From Mixophyes australis (lineage: Eukaryota > Chordata > Amphibia > Anura > Limnodynastidae): DNA of 64,000 nucleotides. The stretch is from assembly GCA_036250195.1 (NCBI GenBank), contig JAVHZZ010000003.1, positions 58,300,289-58,364,288 on the forward strand. Reading direction: 5' to 3'. The notes under the pieces are model-generated. The model made no database searches and was not told the origin of the DNA. It was given only the letters and a program-made list of their open reading frames with translations. Shown here piece after piece: positions 47,860 to 60,171 of this stretch (position 1 is the stretch's first letter; each line of letters opens with the position of its first letter). Made by a program: the position numbers and the translations under genes.

Positions 47860-48034
47860 GGGGTAAATTTATCAAGCTGCGAGTTTGAAAAAGTGGAGAT
47901 GTTGCCTATAGCAACCAATCAGATTCTAGCTGTCATTTTGCAGAATGTACTAAATAAATGATAACTAGAATCTGATTGGTTGCTATAGGCAACATCTCCA
48001 CTTTTTCAAACCTGCAGCTTAATAAATTTACCCC
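47860..48034. mobile_element. CCAAT-palindrome MITE, copy 2, TTA TSD
   Basis: A 175-bp palindrome. The ends are GGGGTAAATTTATCAAGC and its near complement. TTA flanks at 47857-47859 and 48035-48037. Both arms carry AGCAACCAATCAGATTCTAG (or its complement) intact. The 3-bp TWA target and G-rich termini fit PIF/Harbinger-type MITEs. Confidence 0.92.
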
Positions 48035-48037
48035 TTA

Positions 48038-49630
48038 GTCTGGTATTGTGTATTTTTTGTTTTGTTTTATTTAAATTCATGTCAGTGCGTCATATTTGTT
48101 TCAATTATTTGATTTTTCAAGTTTGTATATTTGTATATTTCCGTACACATTATTAATATGCTGTAGGTATATCGTTATCAATTTTGATATGCTTTACTAT
48201 ATTATATGTCATAAATATGAAATGTATTGTTTGATACTTGTTTTTCCTTTATATTTAGTTTTACAACATGCATTACACTGCTTGACATCAAATAACAGTG
48301 TTACTTTTTGAAATAATTGATTTTATTTCGGATTTACTAACTTTACTGACACTATGCAGTTTGGCTGGAAACTTGTTCTAGGTGGGGCCAGTGATCATTC
48401 ACTATTTGTTTTAATCAACTTGCCCGATGGTGTATTTAAAGGTATCAAAACTGCTTTGCTTTTATGAGCTTTATAAAATGCAGTATGCACATAACTGCTG
48501 AATTAGTGAAATGATGAGCAGGATAAGATTTTTAATTTGTATGTTTTGTATTACAAGCAATTACTTAAAAAGCGTTGCCAAGATATAGCATGGAGGGTGC
48601 TACTTGTCTTCTAGTGCTCCCCTTCTGAGGAGTCCACAAAACATCCAAAAAGTTGTGTTTGAAAGCAGTGAGCAGCAATGCAGTTCCTTTATTTTTATCT
48701 CTCACTCTCAAAATATATATATATATATTTACTGTATATATTTTTATAATGTTATTTGGGGTGTTATACCGAGACATTGGACAATTATCAACTCTGATCC
48801 TGTTGTCAGCGGCCGTCTACAAGAACCAACAATGTTTTGCTATAAACACAGCTCAAAGATTTTTGTTTAAACATGACATTCCTCCTCCAGACCCTAAACG
48901 CTGGCTTGCCTTGAAACCTGCTGCTTTTCAATATGTGGAAAGTGTCAACCATCACTTTCTACTAGTGTAAGAGTGGACAACCTGGTCTTGACTGATCCAC
49001 CAGCGGAACAGCAATGTCCTTCCCAGTGACCTACTTGTAAGCACCTCCACATTCTGCCCTAGAGAGGAACATCTGGAGCTGACCTCAGAAGGGGATGGGA
49101 GAAACAGACACTAGAGTTGTATACAGCAGAGTATGAAGCCTCTTCCTATTACTCCAGCATGAATATCATATGGATTAGGATTATCCCTCCTCCTCGTGCT
49201 CTTCTACACCCCAGCCTCTGAGGAGTAAAAATCTGATCATCACTACATTGGCTGCTGTGCATCCTGCCAAGGGGCTCACCAAAGCCTATGCTGTGTTTAG
49301 TTTTGCCAACAGCAAGCCATGGCTTTTTTATGAAGTTACCTATCAAAAACTTTAAAAGGTAAAGAAAAACGACTAATGCTACATATGGATACCTGCTTGT
49401 AGTACAGTGGAAGCTATGGCTGCCAGCAAGTAATAGTACCTCCAGCTCAACTTTTTCTGGGCCAGAAGTACTCAGCTTTCAATGGTATCCATAAAAGCAT
49501 GTAAATACACATTTTTTAATGCTCGATTTCCTATGTACATTCTGAGCACAAATGCGTCCACTTCTAGTTGAACGCCTATACAACAACAATATATATAGAT
49601 ATATATATATGTAACAATTTTCCAACCAAA
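48038..49630. other. No gene seen
   Basis: AT-rich to 48580, then mixed composition with an open frame at 48653-48970 partly made of a TA tract. No family motif was found. Confidence 0.5.
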
Positions 49631-49927
49631 CATCATCATCATCAGCTATTTATATAGCGCCACTAATTCCGCAGCGCTGTAAAGGGAACTTACTCACATC
49701 AGTTCCTGCCCCATAGGAGCTTACTGTCTAAATTCCCTAACATACACACACACCTAGAGAGACTAGGATCAATTTGATTACAGACAATTAACCTACTAGT
49801 ATGTTTTTGGAGTGTGGGAGGAAACCGGAGCACCCGGAGGAAACCCACACAGCGACAGGGAGAACATACAAACTCCACACAGATAAGTACATGGTTCGGG
49901 AATCAAATTCATGACCCCAGTGCTGTA
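49631..49927 (-). mobile_element. tRNA-headed SINE, head truncated
   Basis: Same family as 4871-5220. The tail CATCATCATCATCAGCTATT lies at the low end and the body is well preserved. The sequence leaves the family at about 49927, just inside the tRNA head, so box A is missing. Confidence 0.82.
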
Positions 49928-50008
49928 TGCCCATCAAAGAATCATGTGCTAACCCTGTCCTTACAAAGCAATTGCCTAAAAATTGCACTTAAAAAACAGG
50001 TGGTTACC

Positions 50009-50260
50009 GTGACCTCAGTCATGGCTCAATAAGTAATATTGAATAGAAGCACCTCTGAATAGGAACACATGCATGAATAATGGGTGTGTTCTTAATGACG
50101 TCAGATGCCATTCAATAACTATTATTGAATTCAACCTCCTTCGAATAGGTGTGCATACATTTAATGTACTCATGAATAACAGGTGAGTTCATCATTACGT
50201 CAGATGCTGTTCAATAACTGACATTAAATAGAATCGCCTTCGAACATGTGCACATCTCTA
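50009..50260 (+). repeat. Three-unit tandem repeat (~86-99 bp) with CRE-like motifs
   Basis: Units start at about 50027, 50113 and 50212 with CAATAA(C/G)T. Each is preceded by a TGACxTCAGATG-type motif: GACCTCAG, then the full palindrome TGACGTCA at 50096-50103, then TTACGTCA near 50196. The units are diverged from each other. Confidence 0.7.
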
Positions 50261-50753
50261 ACCATGAACAATAGGTAGGAACAAGTGGGTCTATTTCTTA
50301 GCAACAAATATTTTGATTGTTTGTTTATATTAACACTTTGAACGACCAGGTGTACATGGCATGCGTACATTTGTAAGATGTGTGTACAATACAGCTATAT
50401 ATTTAAGGATTAAAACTGCTTCTTGGGCACATCACTACTCAAGGCAAGCCATCTTGGTCATGTAAAGTAGACTATCCTAACATGTTTTCTTAGGTAAGAA
50501 TTGTCTCCAAATATTTAATAATAAGGAGTTAAGTGACAGTGACTTATTTGGACTGTACCAACACATTCAGCTGGGTGCAGAGGGCACCTTAGTTTCTTGC
50601 TCTAATAAGTATGTTTTTTGCCTATAAATCTGTTTGTAATTGTTATTGGACAGAATAGAGAAACCCACTTTATTAACTCCATAGACTAAATTGGAGAGAC
50701 GTTATGGACAGACAGTAATAAAATGACGCTTCCCGCTTTGTATATATTACTAG

Positions 50754-51209
50754 TGTCGGGGTACTGAGGGGTACTATTAGCATAATTCTGTCGATAGGAG
50801 AGGAGGAAGTGAAACACAATCAAGTTGTTGCCGTTTCAAAATCAGCTCTGAGGGTCTTCTCAGACTGCTCCTTTATTTATACCTAAGCTCGAGCATTAAG
50901 TGGTTAACAACAAGTACATATAAGGAAATCTTTCTTTGCGACAGTAAGTACATATAAGGAAATCTCTTAAGCTCAGCAAATATTTATTTGCAACAATAAA
51001 TACATACAAGCCAACATCCTTTGTCCAGTTCTACGTAATTTCCTCCAGGCCGTTTGTTTCTACTCCTGCATCCTGTTATTGTCTGGTCCATAGGAAACAC
51101 TTGTGTTTCTTCAAGGGCGTAGTTCTCATATCTATAGTTATAGTTTTTTAAGGTATTTCACACATATATTTGTACCTGTCAATAACTATTATTGTTTTAT
51201 ACTCCCACA
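50754..51209 (-). mobile_element. Solo LTR of an endogenous retrovirus-type element
   Basis: A 456-bp element with ends TGTGGGAG ... CCCCGACA on the minus strand, and CTAG duplicated at 50750-50753 and 51210-51213. A 4-bp duplication is typical of gamma/epsilon-type retroviral integration. A combined TATAAATA/AATAAA lies near 50872-50882. Two direct copies of AGTACATATAAGGAAATCT upstream of it resemble an enhancer repeat. No internal coding sequence adjoins, so the rest was lost by LTR-LTR recombination. Confidence 0.8.
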
Positions 51210-51213
51210 CTAG

Positions 51214-52268
51214 GTAGATTGGCCCTTATCAGTGAACATAAGGGGCTTCATGCAGAGTTGGCATAAGTCTGAAGGGGAGTAAAATAAAAGTTGGCAAGTA
51301 TGGTCACCAAGTATACAGTGATGTTACCATCTCTCTCTTTCTGCTAATAGTCCTTCTTCCTATGCAACTGGCCTTTCCCATTGCTTTACTACATTTTCTG
51401 CCTACCTTTATGTCACATGAAATCATGAATCCTACTCCTTTTAATAGTGACTGGTTAAATACTTCATTAATTGTATAACAAGCACCTCCATAAACTCTTG
51501 CCCAATTGACTTGTCTACTTTCAGTATAGAGAGTTCTGCCAGGGTCATCTACTATATCCTCGACTTTCTCCCACCATCTTTATTCTTCTTATTAAGCCTT
51601 TTCATTCTCTATTGTCCCATAGCTGAAAAGGTTGTCTCTTCTTTATTAAAAGAGTGTGCATTTCCTCTCAGTCTGAGCCTTTGCACATCTAATTTCATTT
51701 TTAGTCTCCTTCTGCTTAACCAGATTAACTACTTTATCTTCATTACTCTAAGTCTGCTTATATTTCCAAACGGCAATCTCTTTGAAGCTGTTTTATTGCA
51801 AAAACATCCAAAATAATTATCTTTATCTTAATATAATTCATATTGTAAGCAATAATACATATCTAAAGTTAAAAACATTAAAGTTGGTTTTGTTTAGAGT
51901 TGATGTAGCAAAAGGTCATTATAATGTGATTTTTTTTACAGTTCTATCTAATATATATTTTAGTAATTATTTTGAACATTTTTGACATTTATATTAAAAT
52001 TGGAAAATTTGCGACACTACATTATTTTGTTCTGTTTTGTGATTATATGTAACATCAGGATGCATATGTGAAAGAAAAGCCAAACTCCAGATAAAACTGG
52101 TCTCCCCCAGCCATGAGGAACTGCCCTTTGGCTATACACAAGGAACTTCATGGTTACTATGATTAAAATGTCAACAGCACCAAAGAACAAGGTCATGTTT
52201 GGGCCCATGTATGTAGATTATGCTGCATTAGACCATTATCCCAAAAAGGAACATGTTAAAGAACACAC
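51214..52268. other. No gene seen
   Basis: Pyrimidine-rich to AT-rich. No assignable coding or repeat features. Confidence 0.5.
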
Positions 52269-52271
52269 TTA

Positions 52272-52446
52272 GGGCTAGATTTACTAAACTGCGGGTTTGA
52301 AAAAGTGGATATGTTGCCTATAGCAACCAATCAAATTCTAGCTGTCATTCTGTAGAATGTGCTATATAAATGACAGCTAGAATCTGATAGGTTGCTATAG
52401 GCAACATCTCCACTTTTTCAAACCCGCCGTTTAGTATATCTAGCCC
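52272..52446. mobile_element. CCAAT-palindrome MITE, copy 3, TTA TSD
   Basis: Also 175 bp, starting GGGCTAGATTTACTAAACTG. TTA flanks at 52269-52271 and 52447-52449. The left CCAAT motif is intact. The right one is changed to CTGATAGG. Confidence 0.92.
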
Positions 52447-52449
52447 TTA

Positions 52450-54583
52450 AATGGTGTTGCTTTGTAGATGAGAGCTTGCCATAAAAAAAACCTGCAGATC
52501 TTGATCTCAGAATTGATGATAGAGCCCATAGGCAGCAATTAGGTTGCAATAGACCATTAGCTTATATAGGTTCCACCGCCTACAGGAATTGTACAATTTT
52601 TCAACATTTGTGATGGTTAATATTGAAAAGGACGTATGTTGAATTATGTAGGGTGGAGAGATATAAATATTTAATATACAGATATAAAATGAACTTGAAC
52701 ATGCGTTCTAATGTTTTAATAGATTTTGTTTATTTTTATTTCTATTTGTTCAAAAGTCAAATAGTAAATATAATGATTTATTAAAAAGTTTTAAGAAATT
52801 GCCTTTTGTATTACTTTACAACATTTATATTACATACAGGACTACAGCTTGAGTCATTAATGTATGGCAAATGTATAAGAAAGCCCAGTGGCAAGATCAA
52901 ATAAGATAAAACATTTTTTTATTCTGTGAATGGTGACAGGTAAAAGGGGAGATCATAAAAAATGTGGGAAATGGGTACTGCTCTTAAGAATAATGTCTTA
53001 AAATAAAGTTTTTCTTATGCTAATAAAAGTGCAGAAACAAAGACAAATAAGGGGGAAAAAGAAAACCAAATAAATAAATATATTTGCACTTATACCATTA
53101 TTAATGGATGTGCTCATAGGTGAAGATTAGATTGCATTACACCAATAGTCTATATAGGTCAATGTCCAATAGGTCTCTTAAATGGTTATTTTGTAGTTTT
53201 TGACATTGCAACTAAAACAGCAGTCTCTAAAGCTACAATTTATTTGTGATTCAAGTAAGGGGTGGTGCTTCAATTTACAGCAGGTAGCAATGGATTCCTT
53301 CATCAGGTGCAAGCCCTTGCTTGGCCTGATATAGAGTTGGATATAAGTCCAACTCCAAGCCTTAAAAATGTACATTATTTCACTGCTCATGCACATACCA
53401 CAGTCCCAATTTAGGCAGGACAGTACTGATTTCAGGGCTCTGGCTCGCCATCCTGATAGGGACAGCTTGGTGGGAAACTTGGGAGCTATTCTGTTCACTG
53501 CTGCTGTGAATGGCAATGAAGGGGTTTGGAGGAGAGGAGAGAGAGAGAGAGCGAGGCAGCCTAGTGCTTCAAAAACCATAGGCATGCCCTCAGGTGTGGC
53601 CCAGCCCCCAAAGAGGTGTGGCCAATTCACCACTGCCCTGTGGCCATGCACCCCATCCTGATGCTGCCCACCCAGATGTTGGGAGGTATGCATGTATGGT
53701 ACAACAAAGTGTAACTTTGAGATAACAGCAACTTGCATTTGCAGCCCCCTATGTCTAGAGAGGCAGCTCAGGGGCATGGAAGCACAAGTTGTTTACCATA
53801 GAGGTATTCACTCAGAATATGTCTGTTAGGAATTGTATATTATGCGGCCCCTGAAGTGGTGGTATAAAGATACGTGCTGATGACTATCGTCAAGACATAT
53901 CTTTACTATAGCAAGAAAAAGTTTAAATAAATCATTTAAAACATGTAGACCTCTCACTAATAGAGGCAGCAGCACCTGGGCTGCTTACCACTAATATGGG
54001 GAGACAGAGAGATCTGGGTCCCAGTGCAAAAGTGGCAATTAACACCACACCGGATGGTGCTGGATACTTTTATGGAAAAAGGGGGCTATATGGCTCTTTA
54101 AAAATAATTTATTTCACTCTGCTTTTTACTTAAACAACAGTCATCATCGGCATCATCAAGCCTATGATTGGCTGCATTGCGGACATAATTTTATATATAA
54201 GCTGGGGCCACAAAATTGGGGCCTACTCTAAATTAGGCCCATTATTCACAAATACATAAGAAGAATATATACAAATGTTGCTGTGGTACACCAGTCATAT
54301 ATGAATAACACACATATAATGCAAACATATGGATATAAATTCCATAACATGAACCAAGATTATATTGCACTTTAAAATCATTTACAACTCACTGTAACTG
54401 TCAGCAATGATCTAATAAATTATATTTGGAGGAATGATTTGACCACATATTGGGCAGAAGGAATATTAAAACAGCACTTATAAACCCACCTTTCCTTCCA
54501 AAACAAAAACTGGTGGGACTCCAGCACAAGGTCGGATAAAATATTGTCTTTAGGTGACAAGAGATGAAATGCACCTGGGACAC
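52450..54583. other. No supported gene
   Basis: The largest open frame of the window (53178-53777, minus strand) lies here. It overlaps GC-rich repeat-like text ending GATGTTGGGAGGTATG and has no family motif. A shared GGGCC(T/C) palindromic feel near 54190-54240 is too weak to call. Confidence 0.45.
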
Positions 54584-54586
54584 CTG

Positions 54587-54919
54587 GGGCCTGATTCATT
54601 AAGGATCTTAACTTAAGAAACTTCTTATTTCAGTCTCCTGGACAAAACCATGTTACAATGCAAGGGGTGCAAATTAGTTTTCTGTTTTGCACATAAGTTA
54701 AATACTGACTGTTTTTTCATGTAGAACACAAATACTTGATAGCTTATTTGTACACTGACATTTAAAGTTGATATTTGTGTGCTACATGAAAAAATAGTCA
54801 GTATTTAACTTATGTGCAAAACAGAATACTAATTTGCACCCCTTGCATTGTAATATGGTTCTGTCCAGGAGACTGAAATAAGAACTTTCTTAAGTTAAGA
54901 TCCTTAATGAATCAGGCCC
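54587..54919. mobile_element. 333-bp palindromic MITE, second copy
   Basis: Same length and near-identical sequence to 31769-32101, with ends GGGCCTGATTCATTAAGGAT. The flanking trinucleotides are CTG and CAG, so no perfect duplication is seen. The two arms differ by a few substitutions. Confidence 0.9.
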
Positions 54920-55746
54920 CAGAATACTAAAACTTAAAAAAAATATGTAATTAAACATGTACTATTGTTAATATGGCACTGACAACTATCATTGTTTTTA
55001 TAATAGTTTTCCAATAACCGCAGATATCTCCTATTTTATGTATATTCATCTGTGTTATTTTAAGTATCATTTTGATAAAATGTTTTGAATTTTCATAGAA
55101 ATGATAGTTTCTGAAATAAATGTCCAAGCACATATACTATAAAAGAGGTGCGCTAACCACATTGTTATCTTTATCCACTAATCTGTTTTCCTAACGCTTA
55201 CATTCCTAAGTTCTCTGTCATACTAGAACCAATATCTGTCTGCCTCGTTTATCTGCTCACAAGCAATAATGTCTTCTCATCTGTTCTTTTCTTTCCCTAT
55301 ATTTGATTTTTCTTTGTGTAAAACATTCATGAGTATCAGGCACCTTCCAAGAGATATATAGTATAAAACATCTTTTATAGCAATGTACTTGGACCATTAG
55401 ATGAAGTATATATTTATTGAAACGTTAATGTTTTCCAGCAGCTCTTTTATATCAAAACATTTCGTTTTTTCACACTTTAGCTTTGAGCTGGTGGAAAGCA
55501 GAATAATAAAATACACAATTTGATGGCCAACAACACTGCCTACCAGTGTCATGTATCTGAGAGCTGATCCCTACCATGTTCGTGCATCAGAAGTACTGAC
55601 GTCTCAAAGTATTTGGTGCCGACTTAAGGACAGGGCAAAAGAGGTAACTGTAATATCGTTCCTATCTTCAGGAGAAAAATGATGTGCTACGTACAACCTG
55701 CTCCATTTCACAAGTAGCAGAGGCAGGGCAATTACCCTGCCTGGGT
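54920..55746. other. No gene seen
   Basis: AT-rich sequence without recognisable features. Confidence 0.5.
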
Positions 55747-55897
55747 GTTTGAAAAATTGGAGATGTTGCCTATAGCAACCAATCAGATTCTAGTTATCAT
55801 TTATTTAGTAGATTCTACAAAATAACATAGAGAATCTGATTGGTTGTTATAGGTAATATTGCCACTTTTTCAAACCCACAGTTTAGTAAATATACAC
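55747..55897. mobile_element. CCAAT-palindrome MITE, copy 4 (left end lost)
   Basis: Begins inside the left arm (GTTTGAAAAATTGGAGATG) and ends in a decayed right terminus AGTAAATATACACC. Both CCAATCAG motifs are intact. The left terminus is replaced by CCCTGCCTGG. Confidence 0.85.
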
Positions 55898-56695
55898 CAT
55901 GGACTTTTCTGCACCATATTTTAAAAAAATAATAAAAAAAATCAATTAATTTATTATGTTTGTGTACACATTCATTTTTGACATAATGGTTTTTGCAGTC
56001 TTTCAGCTTTCCCAACGTTAGAAGGGGTTGTACATTATGGTCATCGTATTGTGGTCATCATTGCGGAGCATTCTATCGTGTGCTGGATAGCAGAGGATAT
56101 CTGCACTGTATACTGACATTAGATAGTTGTTCTGCACTGAATAGCAGTTTAGCACTGTTTTTTTTTCTTCTGGAAGTTGAACACAATTGTCCTATTAACA
56201 CACATATTTTTCTAGCATTCAAACCCTTCTGGACCAGCAGGATTAGTAGGTATAGATTACAATAGTAGTTTGCTTTTCTTGGCATACAACGTAAATCAAG
56301 AGGAGGCTTTAAAGAGCTCTATCATCAAATTCTGAAACAGGCCTTATATGGGACCGAACTAAGTTTATGCGGGGCCAACACAAATGTAGGCTGGCTAGCA
56401 CACAGTTATCCCTAGCCACACCGTTGATGGGCAAGACCAACGTAACACACAATTATAAGTGGAGTCACCGCAATAGCAGGCAGAGATTGCTACAGCAGTA
56501 GGCAATGCATTGTGCTTTTCGAGCAGATATGCTGCATTTAACAAATATCTCACATTACGGGGCTTATTTAACATTGTGTAATATGCACAGGTGCTGTATT
56601 AGCCTAGTGCAATTTTGACATTTCAAGTAAACACATTTGTGCCCACAGCAATATTTGCTGTTAATTAGAACACTTTACAAAACACAAATTAGACA
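55898..56695. other. No gene seen
   Basis: No coding region recognised. A 'ggggcttatttaacattg' start at 56559 could be a MITE end, but its partner was not found. Confidence 0.45.
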
Positions 56696-56703
56696 CTCTA
56701 AAT

Positions 56704-56870
56704 CAGTGATTCCCAAACTATGGGCCGCAGCGATCTCACAGGGGTGCTGTGGCAAGGTCCAGTGATAAGCAAGGCTGGGGACTACTTGATAATTATTTTG
56801 GTTTAGGGGTGCCTTGAAAAAATTATGGAGAACCTAAGGGTGCGTCAAACTGAGAAAATGGGATCCACTG
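56704..56870. mobile_element. hAT-type MITE with perfect 8-bp TSD
   Basis: CTCTAAAT lies at 56696-56703 and 56871-56878. Ends are CAGTGATTCCCAAACT and GGATCCACTG, the latter complementary to CAGTGGATCC. Length is 167 bp and it is non-coding. Confidence 0.9.
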
Positions 56871-57151
56871 CTCTAAATGATTCATAGCAGACAATGTAAA
56901 TCTATGTCAGTACATAACACAGATCACTCAATATATAATACCCACATTATAATATATGATACATACATATAAAAAAACAAATGCTACAGCAGGACTATAT
57001 ATAAAGATGTGTATATTATCTATGAAAACATTCAGATGGAAGAATATGCTTTTGTTATGTTAAAAATTAAAATAAGGGGAGGGAGAAAAATAAAGTCCTC
57101 ACTTCTTATCAATAAAGTAAAAGTCCAGTTTGCATAAAAAGTATTTTATCC

Positions 57152-57293
57152 TATAGATTGTAAGCTTGCGAGCAGGGTTCTCTTACCTCTCTGTCTGTAT
57201 GTATCACCCTGTATTGTCTTATTAATGTTTGTTCCCAATTGTAAAGCGCTACGGAATTTGTTGGCGCTCTATAAATAAATGTTGATGAGGATG
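57152..57293 (+). mobile_element. L2-type LINE 3' end
   Basis: Plus strand. GATTGTAAGCTTGCGAGCAG, a pyrimidine-rich stretch with CTGTATGTATCACCCTGTA, then AATTGTAAAGCGCTACGGAA and the GCGCTCTATAAATAAATG tail with (GAT)n. This is the LINE tail that the SINE family imitates. Confidence 0.8.
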
Positions 57294-57568
57294 ATATTTT
57301 ATCTTACCTACATCCTCTGGTTTGTCTTCATTGGGAGGGTCCACGTCCTATGGTCTGAAGTTTCTTCAGACAGCCAGTAACTTATGAGACAGTTGTGTTT
57401 AAAGCACCGTTTTCCTGGTATGGTGGCCTATGAGGCTCAAACTTGTCATTTTCTTGTTGTGAAATCCAAAGCAGGGGCTGTCCACTGAGGCTGTGAAACT
57501 GCTCCAGCTGGGTAGAAAAAAATGTAGAAAAAAAACCCCAGAAGGAATAAAAAAAAAAAAAAAACCCA

Positions 57569-57641
57569 TCTGGCAGCCACATTAACCTACCAGGCTACCA
57601 GGAAATAACCTGGTAGGTTCTATGGCCAATCCGCCTCTGCT
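57569..57641 (-). mobile_element. hAT-type terminal fragment
   Basis: On the minus strand CAGAGGCGGATTGGCCATAG, a characteristic hAT terminus, is followed by a stem-loop with AACCTACCAGG arms (57592-57627). The opposite end is not recognisable, so this is a truncated copy. Confidence 0.55.
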
Positions 57642-58773
57642 GATGGACCAAACTACCAGAGTTTTACTCATTCCTACATACAGAACATATATATGTGGAT
57701 GAATACAGACAACATACTGGATTATGGAGAATGAAAAAAAAGTTAATTTTGTACAGAATGTAGTCAATTTATACTTACACAAGGTTTGCCTCATTAAATT
57801 AACTTTTTGTAGAACAAAGTTACCGACAACGGTAATTACATTTATTTATTTATTTCATGCCTGCATTCATTTGTGATTAAAGTAATGTATTACAACCGTA
57901 CATGCAATGTGCTTAATGAATGTGGATGCTCCCTTCAGTATATGTTTCTTAACTTGGATGTAACAGTATTGGGTGAGATGTAATCATATTTGTGCCAATT
58001 AGCTTGTTTATAGAAATTTGCATTTTTTGCTTCACATTTCCTAAAGGTTAGATTCTCAACTAGAATACTAAATAATCTCAACTGTAATCATTTGTAGAGT
58101 AATTAGTTTGCTTGTTATTTGTATAGGTATTTTTTTATTACTGTTTTCAGCAAATGTTTTATTTTAATATTAATTATATCAACTGATAATCCTTTTTTGA
58201 AAAGGAATGACATGTAACAGTCAATAGTTTGCTTTTTAGATTTACTATTCAACTAAAATGTTAATGTCATCAAAGGTTTCTGGTTATTTTGAATAAATGT
58301 GTTCTTATTAAAGGTTTAGTGTTACTGCTTTCTTGTTATGTTGTCAAGTACTAAATTGGTGCTAGAGAACACAAATCATTTGTCAGCCAACAGTCACTGT
58401 ATCATGAAAGCTGGGAACATAGTCATCTTTTTTAAATGTTTTTTTAAAAATAAAGTGCTTCCTATTTAGAGTGCTAGTTTAGAATATAGACTGAAACAGA
58501 TGTTATAGCATCTGCGGCATTTTATAGAAATTATATATTTCATATAGAATTGAATAAGAAGAATTCAATACACTTTTGTGCTGTGAAAAGTGATGGTGGC
58601 ATTATAAAGAGGAACGCTATTAAGAGGGAGCAATGTATTTATATATATATATTTTTTTAATCAAGTGTTTTTATTGGGTTGTTAAAAAGGAACTATAATA
58701 ACAAAATTAAACCAGATACAATTTACAAATTGAAATTGAAATACTGCCTACATAGAACTAGTTAAGAAGAAAA

Positions 58774-58812
<39 letters not shown>

Positions 58813-59199
58813 TTATTTATTTATTTTGTCTTACCTAGTCCAACTTGTCTCAGGTGAGTCCTAGGTCTCCCAAGGCTGCTAGTGCTTGGGATAGACTTGC
58901 CTTTAAAAGCTGTATGCAGCTAAGCCTTAAGCCCAGATAAAAAAGCATAGCATTTGATCATGTTAGGACTGACCAGAATGGGAAGACTTTGGCGTGAGTT
59001 GGTCAGCTTAACATATATTGCAACATGTGGAACTAGCATTCCCTGTTTTTAATATAGAAAAGTATTTAGTACAGCATTAATTATGTGTTTGGAGAGTGCA
59101 GAGTATCCTTATTTTTTTCCTATACAATGTGGGCAAACCCCTCTTGCACCCCAGTCTGTACATGGAGAGTGCAGAGGATCTACGTCTGTTTTTGTTTTT
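57642..59199. other. No gene seen; short TA tracts
   Basis: AT-rich. (AT)n tracts at about 58640-58660 and 58782-58808. No coding motifs. Confidence 0.5.
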
Positions 59200-59232
59200 A
59201 TACATATATATATATATACATACATACATATA

Positions 59233-59270
<38 letters not shown>

Positions 59271-59290
59271 CACATACATATATTCATATA

Positions 59291-59338
<48 letters not shown>

Positions 59339-59342
59339 CATA
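59200..59342 (+). repeat. Compound (TA)n/(CATA)n microsatellite
   Basis: TA dinucleotide blocks separated by CATA tetranucleotides over about 140 bases. Open frames reading YIYIYI in all phases are artefacts of it. Confidence 0.95.
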
Positions 59343-59437
59343 CAGCATATTGACATAACGGTCTCCAATAATGTAAAAAAAATCCCAGTAAATACAACAA
59401 ATTAACTTAGCTCATAGCTTACAGAATTAGACATGTA

Positions 59438-59644
59438 GGGCTTGATTTCATTAAGGAAAGTAAAGCGAAAACATGAGGCAAAACGATATTGCAATTTGAG
59501 GGGTGCAAATTAGTTTCCTATTTTGCTCATAAGGGAAATAGTTCCCACATTTTAAATTTACCTCCCCCTCCAATGCAACATCGTTTTGCCAAGGTGAAAA
59601 GTTACTCCCTTTTTTTGCTTTACTTTCTCTAATGAATCAGGCCC
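59438..59644. mobile_element. Shorter relative of the 333-bp MITE, GTA TSD
   Basis: Termini GGGCTTGATTTCATTAAGG and its near complement ending AATGAATCAGGCCC. GTA flanks at 59435-59437 and 59645-59647. It shares the subterminal 'aggggtgcaaattagtttcc' theme with the longer family but is only 207 bp. Confidence 0.85.
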
Positions 59645-59647
59645 GTA

Positions 59648-60171
59648 CTGTTGAATTGTGTATTTGTATACATTTATGTATACAGTACATCTTGATGTGC
59701 AGCAAATTATAACTTTTACAAGAACACAGTACAGGGAGCTATATATTGTACCGTAATGCATAAATGCTCACATGGTGCGTGCAGACAAGAAGAAAGAATG
59801 TTTGGCTATTAAGCCAGAGCTGTGGGTCTAATGAACAAGGATTCGTGGAGCTCCTGATCATGATGATCATCAGTATAAAGATGAAGATGATGACTCCCAG
59901 CTAAATCACAATTTCTACTTTCTGATGTGGGAGTTGTCATGATTTAGTGTTATTGAACATGCTCATCCTTGATCAGGATTCCAGTCTAGTCTATTAGGGT
60001 GTATTGTAAAATTAAATATGAGCCAGTCAAATATTATTTTATAAAACTAATCAGACCTGTGCAGTTGCACTTTTCTCATTTTCTTACAGATTTATAAAAG
60101 CAAAATATTTAGCTGTTGTCTAAGTCTGAGTTTGCTAATACCTTTGACTTCAGAAGATCTCAGTTGGCTCA
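59648..60171. other. No gene seen
   Basis: No coding motifs recognised. A TGATGAT-rich patch lies near 59850-59895. Confidence 0.5.

Noticed and set aside
53178..53777. 199-residue open frame on the minus strand, the longest of the window
   Set aside because: No motif, domain or plausible composition. It overlaps GC-rich repeat-like text, and no splice context or neighbouring exon supports it.
59083..59405. Several overlapping frames with long IYIY runs
   Set aside because: They are translations of the TA/CATA microsatellite in every phase.
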